From contig CACMKJ010000006.1 of NCBI GenBank assembly GCA_902614225.1, positions 1 to 36,628 on the forward strand: 36,628 bases of DNA, given 5' to 3'. Each line of letters opens with the position of its first letter. The first letter of the stretch is position 1. Below, piece by piece: positions 15,900 to 24,757 of this stretch. A program made the position numbers and the translations under genes. This stretch comes from Rhodospirillaceae bacterium. GTDB taxonomy: Bacteria; Pseudomonadota; Alphaproteobacteria; TMED109. A model generated the notes under the pieces. That model worked only from the letters and a program-made list of their open reading frames with translations, was not told the origin of the DNA and did no database searches.

Positions 15900-16796
15900 T
15901 TAACTCCATGATGCTAATGGTGGCATAGACATCAAAATAGCATCAACATTTCCATTAGTTTTTAAACCAAACGTTGTACCTTTATCATATAATAGGTTAA
16001 ATTCAACATATCTACTTCTCTTATAAAATAATTTTTCTCGGTGTTTTGAATTCCAAACTTTATATTGGTTTTTTTTAATCATATCTCTTAAGAAAGAACA
16101 AAAAAAATTTCCAGTTTCCATTGTAATGTTGAAATTTTTCGTATTTTTTGCATCTAAATAATCGAAAAAAATACCTCCAATTCCTCTTTCTTCATTTCTA
16201 TGTTTTATAAAAAAATATTCTGAACACCACTTGCTAAATTTATTATAATAATTTTTATCATATTTATCACAAAATGTTTTTAATGACTTATGAAATTGAT
16301 TTTTTATCTTTTTCTCATTATAAGTAGGAGTTAAATCACACCCTCCTCCGAACCAAGCATCTTTAGTAACAATAAACCTAGAATTGAAGTGTGCAGCAGG
16401 AATAAATGGAGAATACATGTGAGCAACAACTGAAATACCAGTAGCAAAAAACCTTGGGTCATTGGCTGCACCTTTTATTTTATCTTTAAAATCATTTGGG
16501 AATTGACCGCTTACTGAAGAAATATTAACACCAACTTTTTCAAATAAATTTCCTTTCAATATAGAACTTACTCCTCCCCCATATTCATTATTTTTTGTGT
16601 CTCTGTACCAAGTTTTTTTTTTAAATTTATTAATTTTAAAATTTTTTTGTGCACTAAACTCCTTTTCCAATGACTCAAATGTGTTACAAATTTTATCTCG
16701 TACATTTTTAAAATTAGTTTCAATAGTGTTTGTTTTGATTTGCCATTCTTTATCAAGGAGTAAATCAGGTATGATTTTATAATTATGTTTTTTCAT
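15900..16796 (-). CDS. hemF: Oxygen-dependent coproporphyrinogen III oxidase HemF, short C-terminus
   Basis: HemF converts coproporphyrinogen III to protoporphyrinogen IX in heme synthesis, using O2. The core is very clear: GISVVAHMYSPFIPAAHFNSR (His126 and His136), DAWFGGGCDLTPTY, RNEERGIGGIFFDYLD and RSRYVEFNLLYDKGTTFGL. The family normally continues some 25-30 residues beyond the LMSMPPL motif, ending in a conserved RDW. Here the protein stops four residues after it, at PPLASWS, with the TAA directly abutting the cca stop. Reading past the stop gives another stop within five codons, so this is not a simple frameshift. The N-terminus is longer than in E. coli HemF, so total length (298) looks normal. 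It supplies heme for the neighbouring bc1 genes, from which it diverges. Confidence 0.94.
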   Translation of the reverse strand: MKKHNYKIIPDLLLDKEWQIKTNTIETNFKNVRDKICNTFESLEKEFSAQKNFKINKFKKKTWYRDTKNNEYGGGVSSILKGNLFEKVGVNISSVSGQFPNDFKDKIKGAANDPRFFATGISVVAHMYSPFIPAAHFNSRFIVTKDAWFGGGCDLTPTYNEKKIKNQFHKSLKTFCDKYDKNYYNKFSKWCSEYFFIKHRNEERGIGGIFFDYLDAKNTKNFNITMETGNFFCSFLRDMIKKNQYKVWNSKHREKLFYKRSRYVEFNLLYDKGTTFGLKTNGNVDAILMSMPPLASWS

Positions 16797-16823
16797 AAAA
16801 TGTGTGTTAGTAATAATCAGCTC

Positions 16824-16851
16824 TTTACATATGGAACATTATTAATATATA
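16824..16851 (+). promoter_or_regulatory. Candidate promoter for petABC
   Basis: TTTACA (16824-16829) is a good -35 and is followed after 16 bases by TATATA (16846-16851), a fair -10, 22 bases before the petA ATG. No clear Shine-Dalgarno precedes that ATG. The 77-base gap also has to hold the hemF promoter on the other strand. Chance matches are frequent at this base composition. Confidence 0.35.
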
Positions 16852-16873
16852 TGTATTATAAGCAATAAAACAT

Positions 16874-17395
16874 ATGTCTGAAAATAAAAAAAGTAAAAAG
16901 AAATCTAGAAGGTCATTTATACATCAAGCTTCAGGAGCGATGGGAGTTGTAGCTGTTGCTGCTGCTGGATGGCCATTAGTTGATCAAATGAATCCATCTA
17001 AGGACGTTGAAGCATTAGCTACTATTGAAGTAGATATTTCAGGGTTGTCTGAAGGACAAAGTAAAACTGTTTTATGGCGTGGCAAACCTTTATTTATTAA
17101 ACATAGAAGTCAAAATGAAATAGATGAGGCTAAAAGTGTAAATATTGAAGAACTGCCCCATCCTGAAAATGATGATGAAAGAGTTAAAAATCCAAAATAC
17201 TTAGTTTTAATAGGAGTATGTACTCACTTAGGGTGTGTTCCTGCTTCAGATAAAGGAGATTTTAAAGGTTGGTTTTGCCCTTGTCACGGTTCTCACTACG
17301 ATACTTCTGGAAGAATTAGAAAAGGACCAGCTCCCACAAATTTAGAAATACCTCCTTATACTTTTAAGGATAATAATACTATATTAATAGGATAA
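16874..17395 (+). CDS. petA: Ubiquinol-cytochrome c reductase Rieske iron-sulfur subunit
   Basis: The protein has 173 residues. It begins with a twin-arginine export signal, [10 protein letters not shown] (Arg12-Arg13), followed by a hydrophobic stretch [16 protein letters not shown] that also serves as membrane anchor. The 2Fe-2S cluster ligands are in CTHLGC and CPCHGSHYD, two Cys plus two His, with the disulfide pair also present. It is the mobile electron carrier of the bc1 complex, passing electrons from ubiquinol to cytochrome c1. It leads the petABC operon; petB starts 5 bases after its stop, and the AGGA before petB is part of the last petA codons. Length and motifs are normal for alphaproteobacteria. 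Confidence 0.98.
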   Translation: MSENKKSKKKSRRSFIHQASGAMGVVAVAAAGWPLVDQMNPSKDVEALATIEVDISGLSEGQSKTVLWRGKPLFIKHRSQNEIDEAKSVNIEELPHPENDDERVKNPKYLVLIGVCTHLGCVPASDKGDFKGWFCPCHGSHYDTSGRIRKGPAPTNLEIPPYTFKDNNTILIG

Positions 17396-17400
17396 ATCTT

Positions 17401-18615
17401 ATGTCTACAGCTAAAAAAAATACAAAAGGTATTATTAATTGGATTGATTATCGATTACCAGTGGTTTCTTTTTTGAAACATTCTGCTGTAGATTATCCTA
17501 CACCAAGAAACTTAAATTATTGGTGGAATTTTGGGTCACTAGCTGGTTTCTTTTTGTTAGTACAAATTATTACAGGAGTAATTCTATCAATGCATTACAC
17601 TGCACACGTTGATCATGCTTTTGACTCCATTGAACATATAATGAGAAACGTTAATCATGGATGGCTTATTAGATATATTCATATGAACGGTGCTTCATTT
17701 TTTTTTATAGTTGTTTACATACATATTTTTAGAGGGTTATATTATGGTTCTTATAAAGCACCTAGAGAATTACTGTGGTGGTTGGGAATAATAATTTTGC
17801 TGTTGATGATGGCAACTGCTTTTATGGGATATGTTTTACCTTGGGGACAAATGTCGTTTTGGGGAGCAACAGTTATAACTAACTTATTCTCGGCTATCCC
17901 ACTTATAGGAGATAATATAACCCAATGGCTTTGGGGAGGATATTCTGTAGATAATCCAACTTTAAGTAGGTTTTATACATTACATTTTTTATTACCTTTT
18001 TTAATTGTTGGAGTGGTAGTTTTACATATAGTTGCTTTACACACTCATGGTTCTAACAATCCATTAGGTATTGATAGAAAGGGACCTCAAGATTCCATAC
18101 CTTTTCACCCATTTTACACAATAAAAGATTTATTCGGTTTAAGCTTTGCTTTAACCATATTTTTTGCTGTAGTTTTTTTTGCTCCTGACTTTTTAGGTCA
18201 TCCTGATAATTATATTCCAGCAGATCCACTAAAGACACCAGCTCACATAGTTCCAGAATGGTATTTCCTTCCGTTTTATGCAATATTGAGAGCAATTCCA
18301 GACAAGTTGGGTGGTGTCATAGCAATGTTTAGTGCAATTTTTGTGCTATTTTTGTTGCCTTGGTTAGATACTAGTAAGGTTAGGTCTGCCACCTTTAGAC
18401 CTGTCTATAAAATATTATTTTGGATATTTTTAATTGACGCTATAGTTTTAGGTTGGGTTGGTAGTAAGCCCGCTGAAGGTATCTACATAATAATTAGCAG
18501 AATTGCAACTCTATATTATTTTCTACATTTTTTAATATTACTGCCACTTTTAGGTAAGTTTGAAAAAAATAGACCTTTACCGGAAAGTATAGGAAAACCA
18601 GTATTAGCAGAATAG
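17401..18615 (+). CDS. petB: Cytochrome b subunit of the bc1 complex
   Basis: This 404-residue polytopic membrane protein has eight predicted helices. Heme b ligands appear as two His pairs each 14 residues apart: in [20 protein letters not shown] (helix B) and in [20 protein letters not shown] (helix D). The ubiquinol-oxidation site motif PEWY is present in [19 protein letters not shown]. This full-length form, with the fused C-terminal four-helix part, is the proteobacterial and mitochondrial type, not the split b6/subunit IV form. It oxidises ubiquinol and pumps protons via the Q-cycle. It sits between petA and petC, with the petC ATG one base after its TAG. Confidence 0.98.
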   Translation: MSTAKKNTKGIINWIDYRLPVVSFLKHSAVDYPTPRNLNYWWNFGSLAGFFLLVQIITGVILSMHYTAHVDHAFDSIEHIMRNVNHGWLIRYIHMNGASFFFIVVYIHIFRGLYYGSYKAPRELLWWLGIIILLLMMATAFMGYVLPWGQMSFWGATVITNLFSAIPLIGDNITQWLWGGYSVDNPTLSRFYTLHFLLPFLIVGVVVLHIVALHTHGSNNPLGIDRKGPQDSIPFHPFYTIKDLFGLSFALTIFFAVVFFAPDFLGHPDNYIPADPLKTPAHIVPEWYFLPFYAILRAIPDKLGGVIAMFSAIFVLFLLPWLDTSKVRSATFRPVYKILFWIFLIDAIVLGWVGSKPAEGIYIIISRIATLYYFLHFLILLPLLGKFEKNRPLPESIGKPVLAE

Positions 18616-18616
18616 C

Positions 18617-19369
18617 ATGAACATATTCACTCTATCCTTTCTAATATTTTCTTTTACATTTAGTTTAATTAGTGCCGACAAGGCATTAAAACCAGAGCAG
18701 TATCCCTTTAGCTTTAGTAAACCACTAGGTAAAATTGATAAGAACAGTGCACAAAGAGGTCTTCAAGTATACATAGAGGTTTGTGCTAGTTGTCATGGTT
18801 TAAAACATGTTGCTTACAGAAGTTTAGAAGGCTTAGGATATAACAAAGATCAAATAAATAGAATAGCGGCACAATTTCAGGTTGACGATTTACCTAATGA
18901 AGAAGGTGAAATTCTGAAAAGGGCAGCAATTTATTCGGACTATTTTGTTGAACCATATGAAAATTATAATACTGCCAAAGCTGCAAATAACGGTGCTTAT
19001 CCTCCTGATTTGAGTTTAATGGTTAAGGCAAGAAAAGATGGAGCTAATTATATAAGGTCACTCCTTTTAGGATATACTGATGCGCCTAATGGATTTGATG
19101 TAGGGGAAGGGTATTATAATAAGTATATGGCCGGCAATATTATTGCAATGCCTCAACCATTATATGGAGATGATGTTGAATATAAAGATGGGACAAATGC
19201 CACTTTAGAACAGGAAGTTAATGATTTAGTAACTTTTTTAACTTGGACTTCTATGCCAGACCTCGAGGATAGAAGGTCTGCAGGATTAAAAGTTATCTTT
19301 TTTCTTTTTATAATGACTATAGTATTTTACTTATCTTATAGAAAAATATGGAGTGAATTAAAAAAGTAA
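18617..19369 (+). CDS. petC: Cytochrome c1 subunit of the bc1 complex
   Basis: The protein has 250 residues. It has a signal peptide (1 to about 20, ending LISA), the heme c attachment site CASCH at 56-60, and a probable Met ligand in GNIIAMPQPL. A C-terminal membrane anchor (about 225-243, KVIFFLFIMTIVFYLSY) is followed by a basic tail. It receives electrons from the Rieske protein and hands them to soluble cytochrome c. Segments such as NGAYPPDLSLM and the long loop before the Met ligand match alphaproteobacterial c1. The TAA stop abuts the mtnP stop on the opposite strand with no gap. Confidence 0.98.
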   Translation: MNIFTLSFLIFSFTFSLISADKALKPEQYPFSFSKPLGKIDKNSAQRGLQVYIEVCASCHGLKHVAYRSLEGLGYNKDQINRIAAQFQVDDLPNEEGEILKRAAIYSDYFVEPYENYNTAKAANNGAYPPDLSLMVKARKDGANYIRSLLLGYTDAPNGFDVGEGYYNKYMAGNIIAMPQPLYGDDVEYKDGTNATLEQEVNDLVTFLTWTSMPDLEDRRSAGLKVIFFLFIMTIVFYLSYRKIWSELKK

Positions 19370-20242
19370 TTATAAAGAAAATCTTCTTTTTAAAACAGGT
19401 TTAAGTTTTTTCAAAGCTTTTTCGGTTATAGAGCCTTTGTTAGTTATAATAGCCTCATTTAGACAAGAATAAACTTTATCATTCCAATCCCATTTTTTTA
19501 CTCTATCTAAGTTGTCTAGCACTGATAGTAACAACATTTTTACATTACTGGTATTTTTGTGCATTATCTTTATAACTTGATCAACTGTTACAGCATCATG
19601 ATTTTTATGCCAACAATCATAATCTGTAACCATTGCAATACTTACATAACCCATTTCAGCTTCTCTTGCCAATCTTACTTCTGGCATATTGGTCATTCCA
19701 ATAACATCACAATTCCAGCTTTTATATAATAAAGATTCTGCATATGTAGAAAACTGAGGACCCTCTATAGCCACATAAGTTCCTTTTCGTTTGATTTTAA
19801 TATTTTTAGGTAACGAATTTAAAATTAATTTTGATAACTGTGTAGAGGTAGGCTTTGCTAGTGAAACATGAGCCACACAATCTTCATCAAAAAAGGTAGT
19901 AACTCTATTAAAAGTTCTATCAATAAACTGGTCTGGTAATATAAAATCTCCAGGTTTATGAATATTTTTAAGACTACCTACTGCAGAGACAGAAATTATA
20001 TCAGTTACACCAAATTTTTTTAGAGCATAAATATTAGCCCTATAATTTATTTTATGAGGAGGTATGGTGTGATTTAAACCATGTCTAGGTAAAAAAACTA
20101 GCTTTAAGCCTTTATAATTAAAAACATGAAGTTTTGAAGAAGTAATACCAAAGGGTGTTTTTATATTTACTAGTTTTATATTTTTTAATCCATCTAAACT
20201 ATAAAGCCCACTGCCTCCTATAATTCCTAAAATTGGTTTCAT
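19370..20242 (-). CDS. mtnP: S-methyl-5'-thioadenosine phosphorylase
   Basis: The enzyme splits methylthioadenosine with phosphate into adenine and methylthioribose-1-phosphate, a salvage step after polyamine or homoserine-lactone synthesis. Family marks are IIGGSGLYSLDGL, KTPFG, PRHGLNHTIPPHKINYRAN, EGPQFSTYAES, GMTNMPEVRLAREAEM and VTDYDCWH. The open frame reaches eight codons further upstream (ATG 20266), but that start lies inside the preceding gene. The internal ATG at 20242 has a strong ribosome site AGGAG (20254-20250) seven bases away and gives the expected MKPILGIIGGSG, 290 residues. It is last in the prs-to-mtnP run. A related purine nucleoside phosphorylase specificity is possible but less likely. 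Confidence 0.94.
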   Translation of the reverse strand: MKPILGIIGGSGLYSLDGLKNIKLVNIKTPFGITSSKLHVFNYKGLKLVFLPRHGLNHTIPPHKINYRANIYALKKFGVTDIISVSAVGSLKNIHKPGDFILPDQFIDRTFNRVTTFFDEDCVAHVSLAKPTSTQLSKLILNSLPKNIKIKRKGTYVAIEGPQFSTYAESLLYKSWNCDVIGMTNMPEVRLAREAEMGYVSIAMVTDYDCWHKNHDAVTVDQVIKIMHKNTSNVKMLLLSVLDNLDRVKKWDWNDKVYSCLNEAIITNKGSITEKALKKLKPVLKRRFSL

Positions 20243-20255
20243 ATTAAAGCTCCTG

Positions 20256-20726
20256 TTATTTTTCAACTTTTAAAATTTTTAATAATTTAACTTCAAATAT
20301 TAAAGTAGAATTAGGTTTTATTATATCACCTATTCTTCTATTTCCATATGCAAGGTGAGGAGGGATAACAAGACATCGTTGTTCGTTAATTTTCATATCT
20401 TGAAGACCTAGGTCCCATCCTTTTATAACTATGCCTTTTCCTAAAACAAATTGAAATGGTGCGGTATGGTGAAATGTATCTAAAATATTACTATCAAAAA
20501 TTTTTCCTTTGGCATCACAATAGTTATTTTTAGGGGCATTACTATCAAAAATCCATCCCGTATATTTTACAGATATTAGGTCTAGATTTTTTGATTTAAT
20601 ATCATCTTCGTTTTCACTTTCTTTAATAATTTTAACTATTAAATCCTTAGGTATATCTATAGTATAAACTTTCGATACTATAAAATTAAATAATACTATT
20701 AATAAAAGTTTTGTAATAAAGTTCAT
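20256..20726 (-). CDS. Exported FKBP-type peptidyl-prolyl isomerase
   Basis: The protein has 156 residues with a signal peptide (1 to about 22, FITKLLLIVLFNFIVSKVYT), so it is probably periplasmic. One FKBP domain follows: ISVKYTGWIFD, GKIFDSN, FQFVLGKGIVIKGWDLGLQDMK, RCLVIPPHLAYGNR and STLIFEVKLLKI, which cover the usual isomerase core. A ten-residue insertion (APKNNYCDAK) sits in the first loop and carries a Cys. I start at ATG 20726, because AAAGGA lies six bases upstream; the frame also opens two codons earlier at a TTG that overlaps the previous stop. It likely helps fold exported proteins. Its partners cannot be told from context. Confidence 0.9.
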   Translation of the reverse strand: MNFITKLLLIVLFNFIVSKVYTIDIPKDLIVKIIKESENEDDIKSKNLDLISVKYTGWIFDSNAPKNNYCDAKGKIFDSNILDTFHHTAPFQFVLGKGIVIKGWDLGLQDMKINEQRCLVIPPHLAYGNRRIGDIIKPNSTLIFEVKLLKILKVEK

Positions 20727-20728
20727 TT

Positions 20729-21412
20729 TCAATCCTTTAAAAATTTTATAGTATTTTCAAAAGCTTTTTCAGCTGCTTCTTTATTATAAGATTTTCTTTG
20801 ACTACAATTGAAACCATGTTCGGCATTTTCATATACAAATAATTCAATTTTATTTTTATTTAGATTTATGAATTTTTTTACTTTTTCTATAGCTTCTTTT
20901 GTAATTCCTTTGTCTTCACTTCCAAAATGCAACATACTAGGACAGTTGACATTTGATTCTAAAAACTCAGGAATACTGCTTCCATAATAGCATATACCTT
21001 TTTCAAAAATGAAAGACTTTTGAGTAGCTAGCCAGGCTAGTGAACCGCCATAACAGTAGCCTAAAATACTCACAGTACATTTAAGTCTTAAAGTTGCTGC
21101 TAATGCTACTATATCCATAACTGGAAGTTGCCATCCTAACTTTTTCTTTAAATGTAAGCCTCTTGAATAACCATCCTTATTATAAGGCAAATCAATATTA
21201 TGCTCCAATCTTGAGAAAATATCCGGAATTACCACTAAAAAGCCATTTTCTGCATACTCTTTAGCTACATTTTTAATGTGATCAGTTAAACCAAATATTT
21301 CATAAATTAATATTATGCTTTTATTATTAGTGTTATTCTCTGGTTCAAATTGCATATATGGTAATGGATAGTCATCAGCAGATTTTATTATTTTATTAGT
21401 TATTTTAATCAT
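20729..21412 (-). CDS. Dienelactone hydrolase family protein
   Basis: This is an alpha/beta hydrolase of 227 residues. The catalytic triad of the dienelactone hydrolase type is visible: Cys120 in LGYCYGGSLAW, Asp167 in FGSEDKGIT and His199 in ENAEHGFNC, with the Glu of IYEIFGL (Glu38) that typically contacts the nucleophile. It is cytoplasmic, with no signal peptide. The family hydrolyses lactones and esters; there is no sign of an aromatic-degradation cluster around it, so the true substrate is unknown. The gene sits three bases after ychF and its TGA lies two bases before the chosen FKBP start, so it is co-transcribed with them. No Shine-Dalgarno is seen. Confidence 0.88.
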   Translation of the reverse strand: MIKITNKIIKSADDYPLPYMQFEPENNTNNKSIILIYEIFGLTDHIKNVAKEYAENGFLVVIPDIFSRLEHNIDLPYNKDGYSRGLHLKKKLGWQLPVMDIVALAATLRLKCTVSILGYCYGGSLAWLATQKSFIFEKGICYYGSSIPEFLESNVNCPSMLHFGSEDKGITKEAIEKVKKFINLNKNKIELFVYENAEHGFNCSQRKSYNKEAAEKAFENTIKFLKD

Positions 21413-21415
21413 AGT

Positions 21416-22516
21416 TTATACATTAAATTTAAATAATACAACATCACCGTCTTTAACGATATAATCTTTACCTTCGGTTCTTATATTACCTGATAATTTA
21501 GCTTCTTTTTCTCCTCCTAGTTTTAATAGTTTATTACAACTAATCACCTCAGCTGCAATAAAGCCTTTTTTAAAATCTGTATGTATTTTACCTGCCGCAT
21601 CAGGAGCATAAGAATCTTTTTTTAAAGTCCAAGCTTTTGTTTCTTTTTCTCCAGATGTAAAAAATGTTATTAAATTTAATAGTTTGAAGCCTGATGAAAT
21701 AAACTGAGCTAAACCACTTTGATCAATATCCATACTTTTCATAAGCTCTTTTTTTTCTTTTATATCTTTTATGCTTGATAGCTCTTCCTCAATTTTTGCT
21801 GAAATATTTACTAATGGTACTTTTTTTATTTTTGATAAATCTTTTAATTTTTGATTATAAATATTTCCAGACTTAATCGAGTTTTCATCTAAATTAGCTA
21901 CATACATTAAAGGTTTAAAGGATAAAATACCGTTTTTATTAATGATCTCGAGCTCTTCTGAGCTATAATTTGAGAGGTCATTTGTATCTGCAGAATTTAA
22001 ATTATCTAGGACTTTAAGAAATAAATCTCTTTCTTCTTTGTTTTCGTTTTTTCCTATTTTTATTAATTTATTAAGTTTTTCTATTATGTTTTCAGCTCTT
22101 TCTATGTCTGATAATAGTAATTCACTCTCAATTATTTCTATATCATATTCAGGATCAATTGCTTTGTGAATATGCGTTATATTTTCATCTTCAAAACATC
22201 TTACTACATGTGCTATTGCATCAACCTCTCTAATATTTGATAAAAATTTATTTCCTAACCCCTCTCCTTTGCTCGCTCCTTTAACAAGACCTGCAATATC
22301 AACAAATTCCATTTGAGCATTTATTATAGATTTAGAGTTATTAACTTTACTTAATTGTATTAATCTATCATCTGGTATAGGAACTTTGCCAACATTTGGC
22401 TCTATTGTGCAAAAAGGATAGTTTTCGGAGGCAGCCTTTTGCAAACCTACTAAAGCATTAAATAAAGATGATTTTCCAACATTTGGTAAACCTATGATGC
22501 CGCATTTAAATCCCAT
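21416..22516 (-). CDS. ychF: Ribosome-binding ATPase YchF
   Basis: The protein has 366 residues, the normal length. It shows the P-loop GLPNVGKSS at 9-17, the [12 protein letters not shown] switch region, the G3 motif [17 protein letters not shown] (OBG/YchF type) and an NLDE motif in place of NKxD, which is why YchF prefers ATP to GTP. The middle is helical coiled coil and the C-terminus is the TGS domain ([49 protein letters not shown]). YchF associates with ribosomes and influences leaderless-mRNA translation and the oxidative stress response in E. coli. It follows pth by two bases, a common bacterial pairing. Confidence 0.98.
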   Translation of the reverse strand: MGFKCGIIGLPNVGKSSLFNALVGLQKAASENYPFCTIEPNVGKVPIPDDRLIQLSKVNNSKSIINAQMEFVDIAGLVKGASKGEGLGNKFLSNIREVDAIAHVVRCFEDENITHIHKAIDPEYDIEIIESELLLSDIERAENIIEKLNKLIKIGKNENKEERDLFLKVLDNLNSADTNDLSNYSSEELEIINKNGILSFKPLMYVANLDENSIKSGNIYNQKLKDLSKIKKVPLVNISAKIEEELSSIKDIKEKKELMKSMDIDQSGLAQFISSGFKLLNLITFFTSGEKETKAWTLKKDSYAPDAAGKIHTDFKKGFIAAEVISCNKLLKLGGEKEAKLSGNIRTEGKDYIVKDGDVVLFKFNV

Positions 22517-22518
22517 GA

Positions 22519-23076
22519 TTATTTATTAATTTCATTCATAAAACTATTTATATCTTTATTAAAAACAAACATTATATTTTTATCTATTAAATCAATTTTG
22601 TTATCCAGTAATATTCTTTCTTCAGTTTTAAAGTCTGAGAGAACAAATTTATTAACTTCAGAGTAAGTACTTTTATTATTTACACCTATTCTTATCCTAT
22701 AGTAATTATTACCTATATGCTTATCAATGTTTTTTATTCCGTTATGTCCTGCCGACCCTCCTCCAAATTTAAATTTTATTTTACCTATATCTAAATCAAG
22801 CTCGTCATGAAATACAAAAATATTTTCTTGCTTAATTTTATAAAAACTTTTTACTAATTTAACTGATTCTCCGGATAAATTCATCATAGTTTCTGGCTTA
22901 GAAAGAAGAATATCATTGTTCAGAATATTACCCTTGTACAGAATACATTTTAGTTTATTGTTCGTTTTTAATAAACCATATTTTTTTACCAGATAATCTA
23001 CAAACAAAAAACCCGTGTTATGTCTATTGTTTTGATATTTAGAACCTTTATTTCCTAAACCTATAAACAAAAACAT
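22519..23076 (-). CDS. pth: Peptidyl-tRNA hydrolase
   Basis: Pth releases peptides from prematurely dropped peptidyl-tRNA. The 185-residue protein shows FIGLGNKGSKYQNNRHNTGF with catalytic His19, the KPETMMNLSG segment, FHDELDLDIGKIKFKFGGGSAGHNG containing the active-site Asp, and NNYYRIRIGVNN before a C-terminal helix. All the expected motifs are intact, though the protein is a little short and Lys/Asn-rich. It lies between rplY (6 bases upstream) and ychF (2 bases downstream), the classical rplY-pth-ychF order. No Shine-Dalgarno is visible at its start. Confidence 0.97.
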   Translation of the reverse strand: MFLFIGLGNKGSKYQNNRHNTGFLFVDYLVKKYGLLKTNNKLKCILYKGNILNNDILLSKPETMMNLSGESVKLVKSFYKIKQENIFVFHDELDLDIGKIKFKFGGGSAGHNGIKNIDKHIGNNYYRIRIGVNNKSTYSEVNKFVLSDFKTEERILLDNKIDLIDKNIMFVFNKDINSFMNEINK

Positions 23077-23082
23077 CTATTT

Positions 23083-23757
23083 TTATTTTTTATTTTCTTC
23101 TTCTGGTTTACTTTCTTCAGCAGCTTCTTTATCTTTGCCATCCTCTTCCCCTTCCTCAGCTTTATCTTCTGAGGTTTCAGCTGATACAAGCGCTGATGGA
23201 GCGAGTATGCTTGCTACAGTAAAGTCTCTATCTTTTATTGTGGGTTCTACACCCTCATCTATTTTAGTATGGCTAATGTGTATACTATCACCTATTTCAA
23301 GGCCTTCAAGATTGAATTCAAAGCTCTCTGGTATTTTATTCACGGGACATATTACTTCCACAGTGTACCTAACTACATTTAGTACTCCGCCTCTTTTTAT
23401 GCCAGGACTTAGTGTTTCATTTAAAAACTTAACAGGAACCTCTATCGTTACTTTAGTTTTATCGTTAACTCTTAAAAAGTCTACATGCTCTAGTTGATCT
23501 GTTACAGGATTTTGAGAGATACCTTGAACTATTACTCTAGTTTTGCTGTCATTTATAGATAAATCATAAATTTTATTTAAGAAGGAAGATTTATTTATTT
23601 CTATTCTTAAATCTTTTACATCTAATGAAATTGGCTCTGGGTTTTTACCATCACCATAAATTATTGCAGGTATTTTATTAGCAATTCTTACTTTTTTTGC
23701 ACTATTAGTTCCAACTTTTTCTCTCAAAGAGGCACTTAATGTATCTATACTACTCAT
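23083..23757 (-). CDS. rplY: 50S ribosomal protein L25/general stress protein Ctc
   Basis: L25 binds 5S rRNA. This is the long CTC form of 224 residues. The N-terminal L25 domain (to about 95) includes LREKVGTNSAKKVRIANKIPAIIYGDGKNPEP and QNPVTDQLEHVDFLRV. The C-terminal beta domain has KFLNETLSPGIKRGGVLNVV and ICPVNKIPESFEFNLEGLEIGDSIHIS. It ends in a strongly acidic, low-complexity tail from about residue 190, rich in Glu, Lys and Ser. A strong ribosome site, AAGGAG, lies about seven bases before the ATG, in keeping with high expression. It follows prs by ten bases. Confidence 0.97.
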   Translation of the reverse strand: MSSIDTLSASLREKVGTNSAKKVRIANKIPAIIYGDGKNPEPISLDVKDLRIEINKSSFLNKIYDLSINDSKTRVIVQGISQNPVTDQLEHVDFLRVNDKTKVTIEVPVKFLNETLSPGIKRGGVLNVVRYTVEVICPVNKIPESFEFNLEGLEIGDSIHISHTKIDEGVEPTIKDRDFTVASILAPSALVSAETSEDKAEEGEEDGKDKEAAEESKPEEENKK

Positions 23758-23767
23758 TTCTTTCTCC

Positions 23768-24697
23768 TTAATTAAACAAACTTGATACAGAACTATGGTT
23801 ATCTATTCTCTTTACTGCTTCTGCTATTAACGGTGCTACTGATAATCTTCTAATTTTATTTTTATCTTCACCAAATAAACTAGAAATAGTATTAGTTGTT
23901 ACTATCTCTGTAAGTACAGATTTTTTAATCTTCTCAAGAGCACTTCCTGATAAAACACCATGACTTACGTAAGCAGAAACAGTTTTTGCTCCAACGCTCA
24001 GCAGAGCTTCTCCTGCATTTGTTAAAGTACCAGCTGTATCAACTATATCATCAATTAATATACAATTTTTTTCTTTAACGTCACCTATTATATTTAAAAC
24101 TTCTGATATATTTGCAGCTTCTCTTCTTTTATCTACTATAGCCAAACCAATATTTAATCTATTAGCAATATATCTAGCTCTTACTACTCCCCCAACATCT
24201 GGAGAAATTATTACTGTTCTATCTAAATCATAGTTTTTTTTAATATCTTCTAAAAGAATCGGAGCAGCATAAAGATTATCTACAGGAATATCAAAAAATC
24301 CTTGTATTTGTCCAGCATGTAAATCTATAGTAAGTACTCTATCAGCCCCAGACTTTGTAATTAAGTTAGCAACTAATTTTGCACTAATTGGAGTTCTTGG
24401 TCCAGGTTTTCTGTCTTGTCTTGCATAACCAAAATATGGAATTACTGCAGTTATTTGTTTAGCAGAAGCCCTTTTTAATGCATCTATACAAACTAATAAT
24501 TCTACTAAATTATCGTTTGCTGGTTTAGATGTTGATTGAATTACATACACATCTTGTCCTCTTACATTTTCGTTTACTTCCACAAATATTTCTTCATCAG
24601 AAAATTTTTTTATGCTAGCTTTAGTTAATGGAATATTTAAAGTAGTGGCTATTTCTTCAGATAAAGCTAAGTTGCTATTACAGGCTAATAATTTCAT
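23768..24697 (-). CDS. prs: Ribose-phosphate pyrophosphokinase
   Basis: Prs makes PRPP from ribose-5-phosphate and ATP for purine, pyrimidine, His and Trp synthesis. The 309-residue protein has all the class I motifs: the ATP loop [67 protein letters not shown] with the catalytic region just after (DKRRE), and the ribose-5-phosphate loop [14 protein letters not shown]. It appears to start its own transcript: a 58-base gap with a candidate terminator separates it from pgeF, the longest gap in this minus-strand run. No Shine-Dalgarno is seen; the ATG is preceded by a run of A. Confidence 0.98.
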   Translation of the reverse strand: MKLLACNSNLALSEEIATTLNIPLTKASIKKFSDEEIFVEVNENVRGQDVYVIQSTSKPANDNLVELLVCIDALKRASAKQITAVIPYFGYARQDRKPGPRTPISAKLVANLITKSGADRVLTIDLHAGQIQGFFDIPVDNLYAAPILLEDIKKNYDLDRTVIISPDVGGVVRARYIANRLNIGLAIVDKRREAANISEVLNIIGDVKEKNCILIDDIVDTAGTLTNAGEALLSVGAKTVSAYVSHGVLSGSALEKIKKSVLTEIVTTNTISSLFGEDKNKIRRLSVAPLIAEAVKRIDNHSSVSSLFN

Positions 24698-24730
24698 TTT
24701 TTTTTCTATTTAACTCTATACTTAACAATC

Positions 24731-24757
24731 AAAAAATCCACTGTAAATAGATTTTTT
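24731..24757 (-). terminator. Candidate A/T-stem terminator after pgeF
   Basis: AAAAAATC (24731-24738) and GATTTTTT (24750-24757) form a perfect 8-base stem around an 11-base loop. On the minus strand the stem ends in a T-tract, as an intrinsic terminator would. It overlaps the last bases of the pgeF stop. The stem has a single G:C pair, so its strength is doubtful. Confidence 0.4.

Noticed and set aside
20243-20266. Longer mtnP start at ATG 20266
   Set aside because: It overlaps the FKBP gene, while ATG 20242 has a strong AGGAG seven bases upstream and gives the family N-terminus.
23083-23190. Acidic low-complexity tail of L25 as a frameshift or fusion
   Set aside because: Acidic, repetitive tails are normal in the long CTC form of alphaproteobacterial L25.
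24705-24727. CtrA-type binding site (TTAA-N7-TTAA) upstream of prs
   Set aside because: The two TTAA half-sites are separated by eight bases, not seven, and TTAA is very common in this AT-rich sequence.
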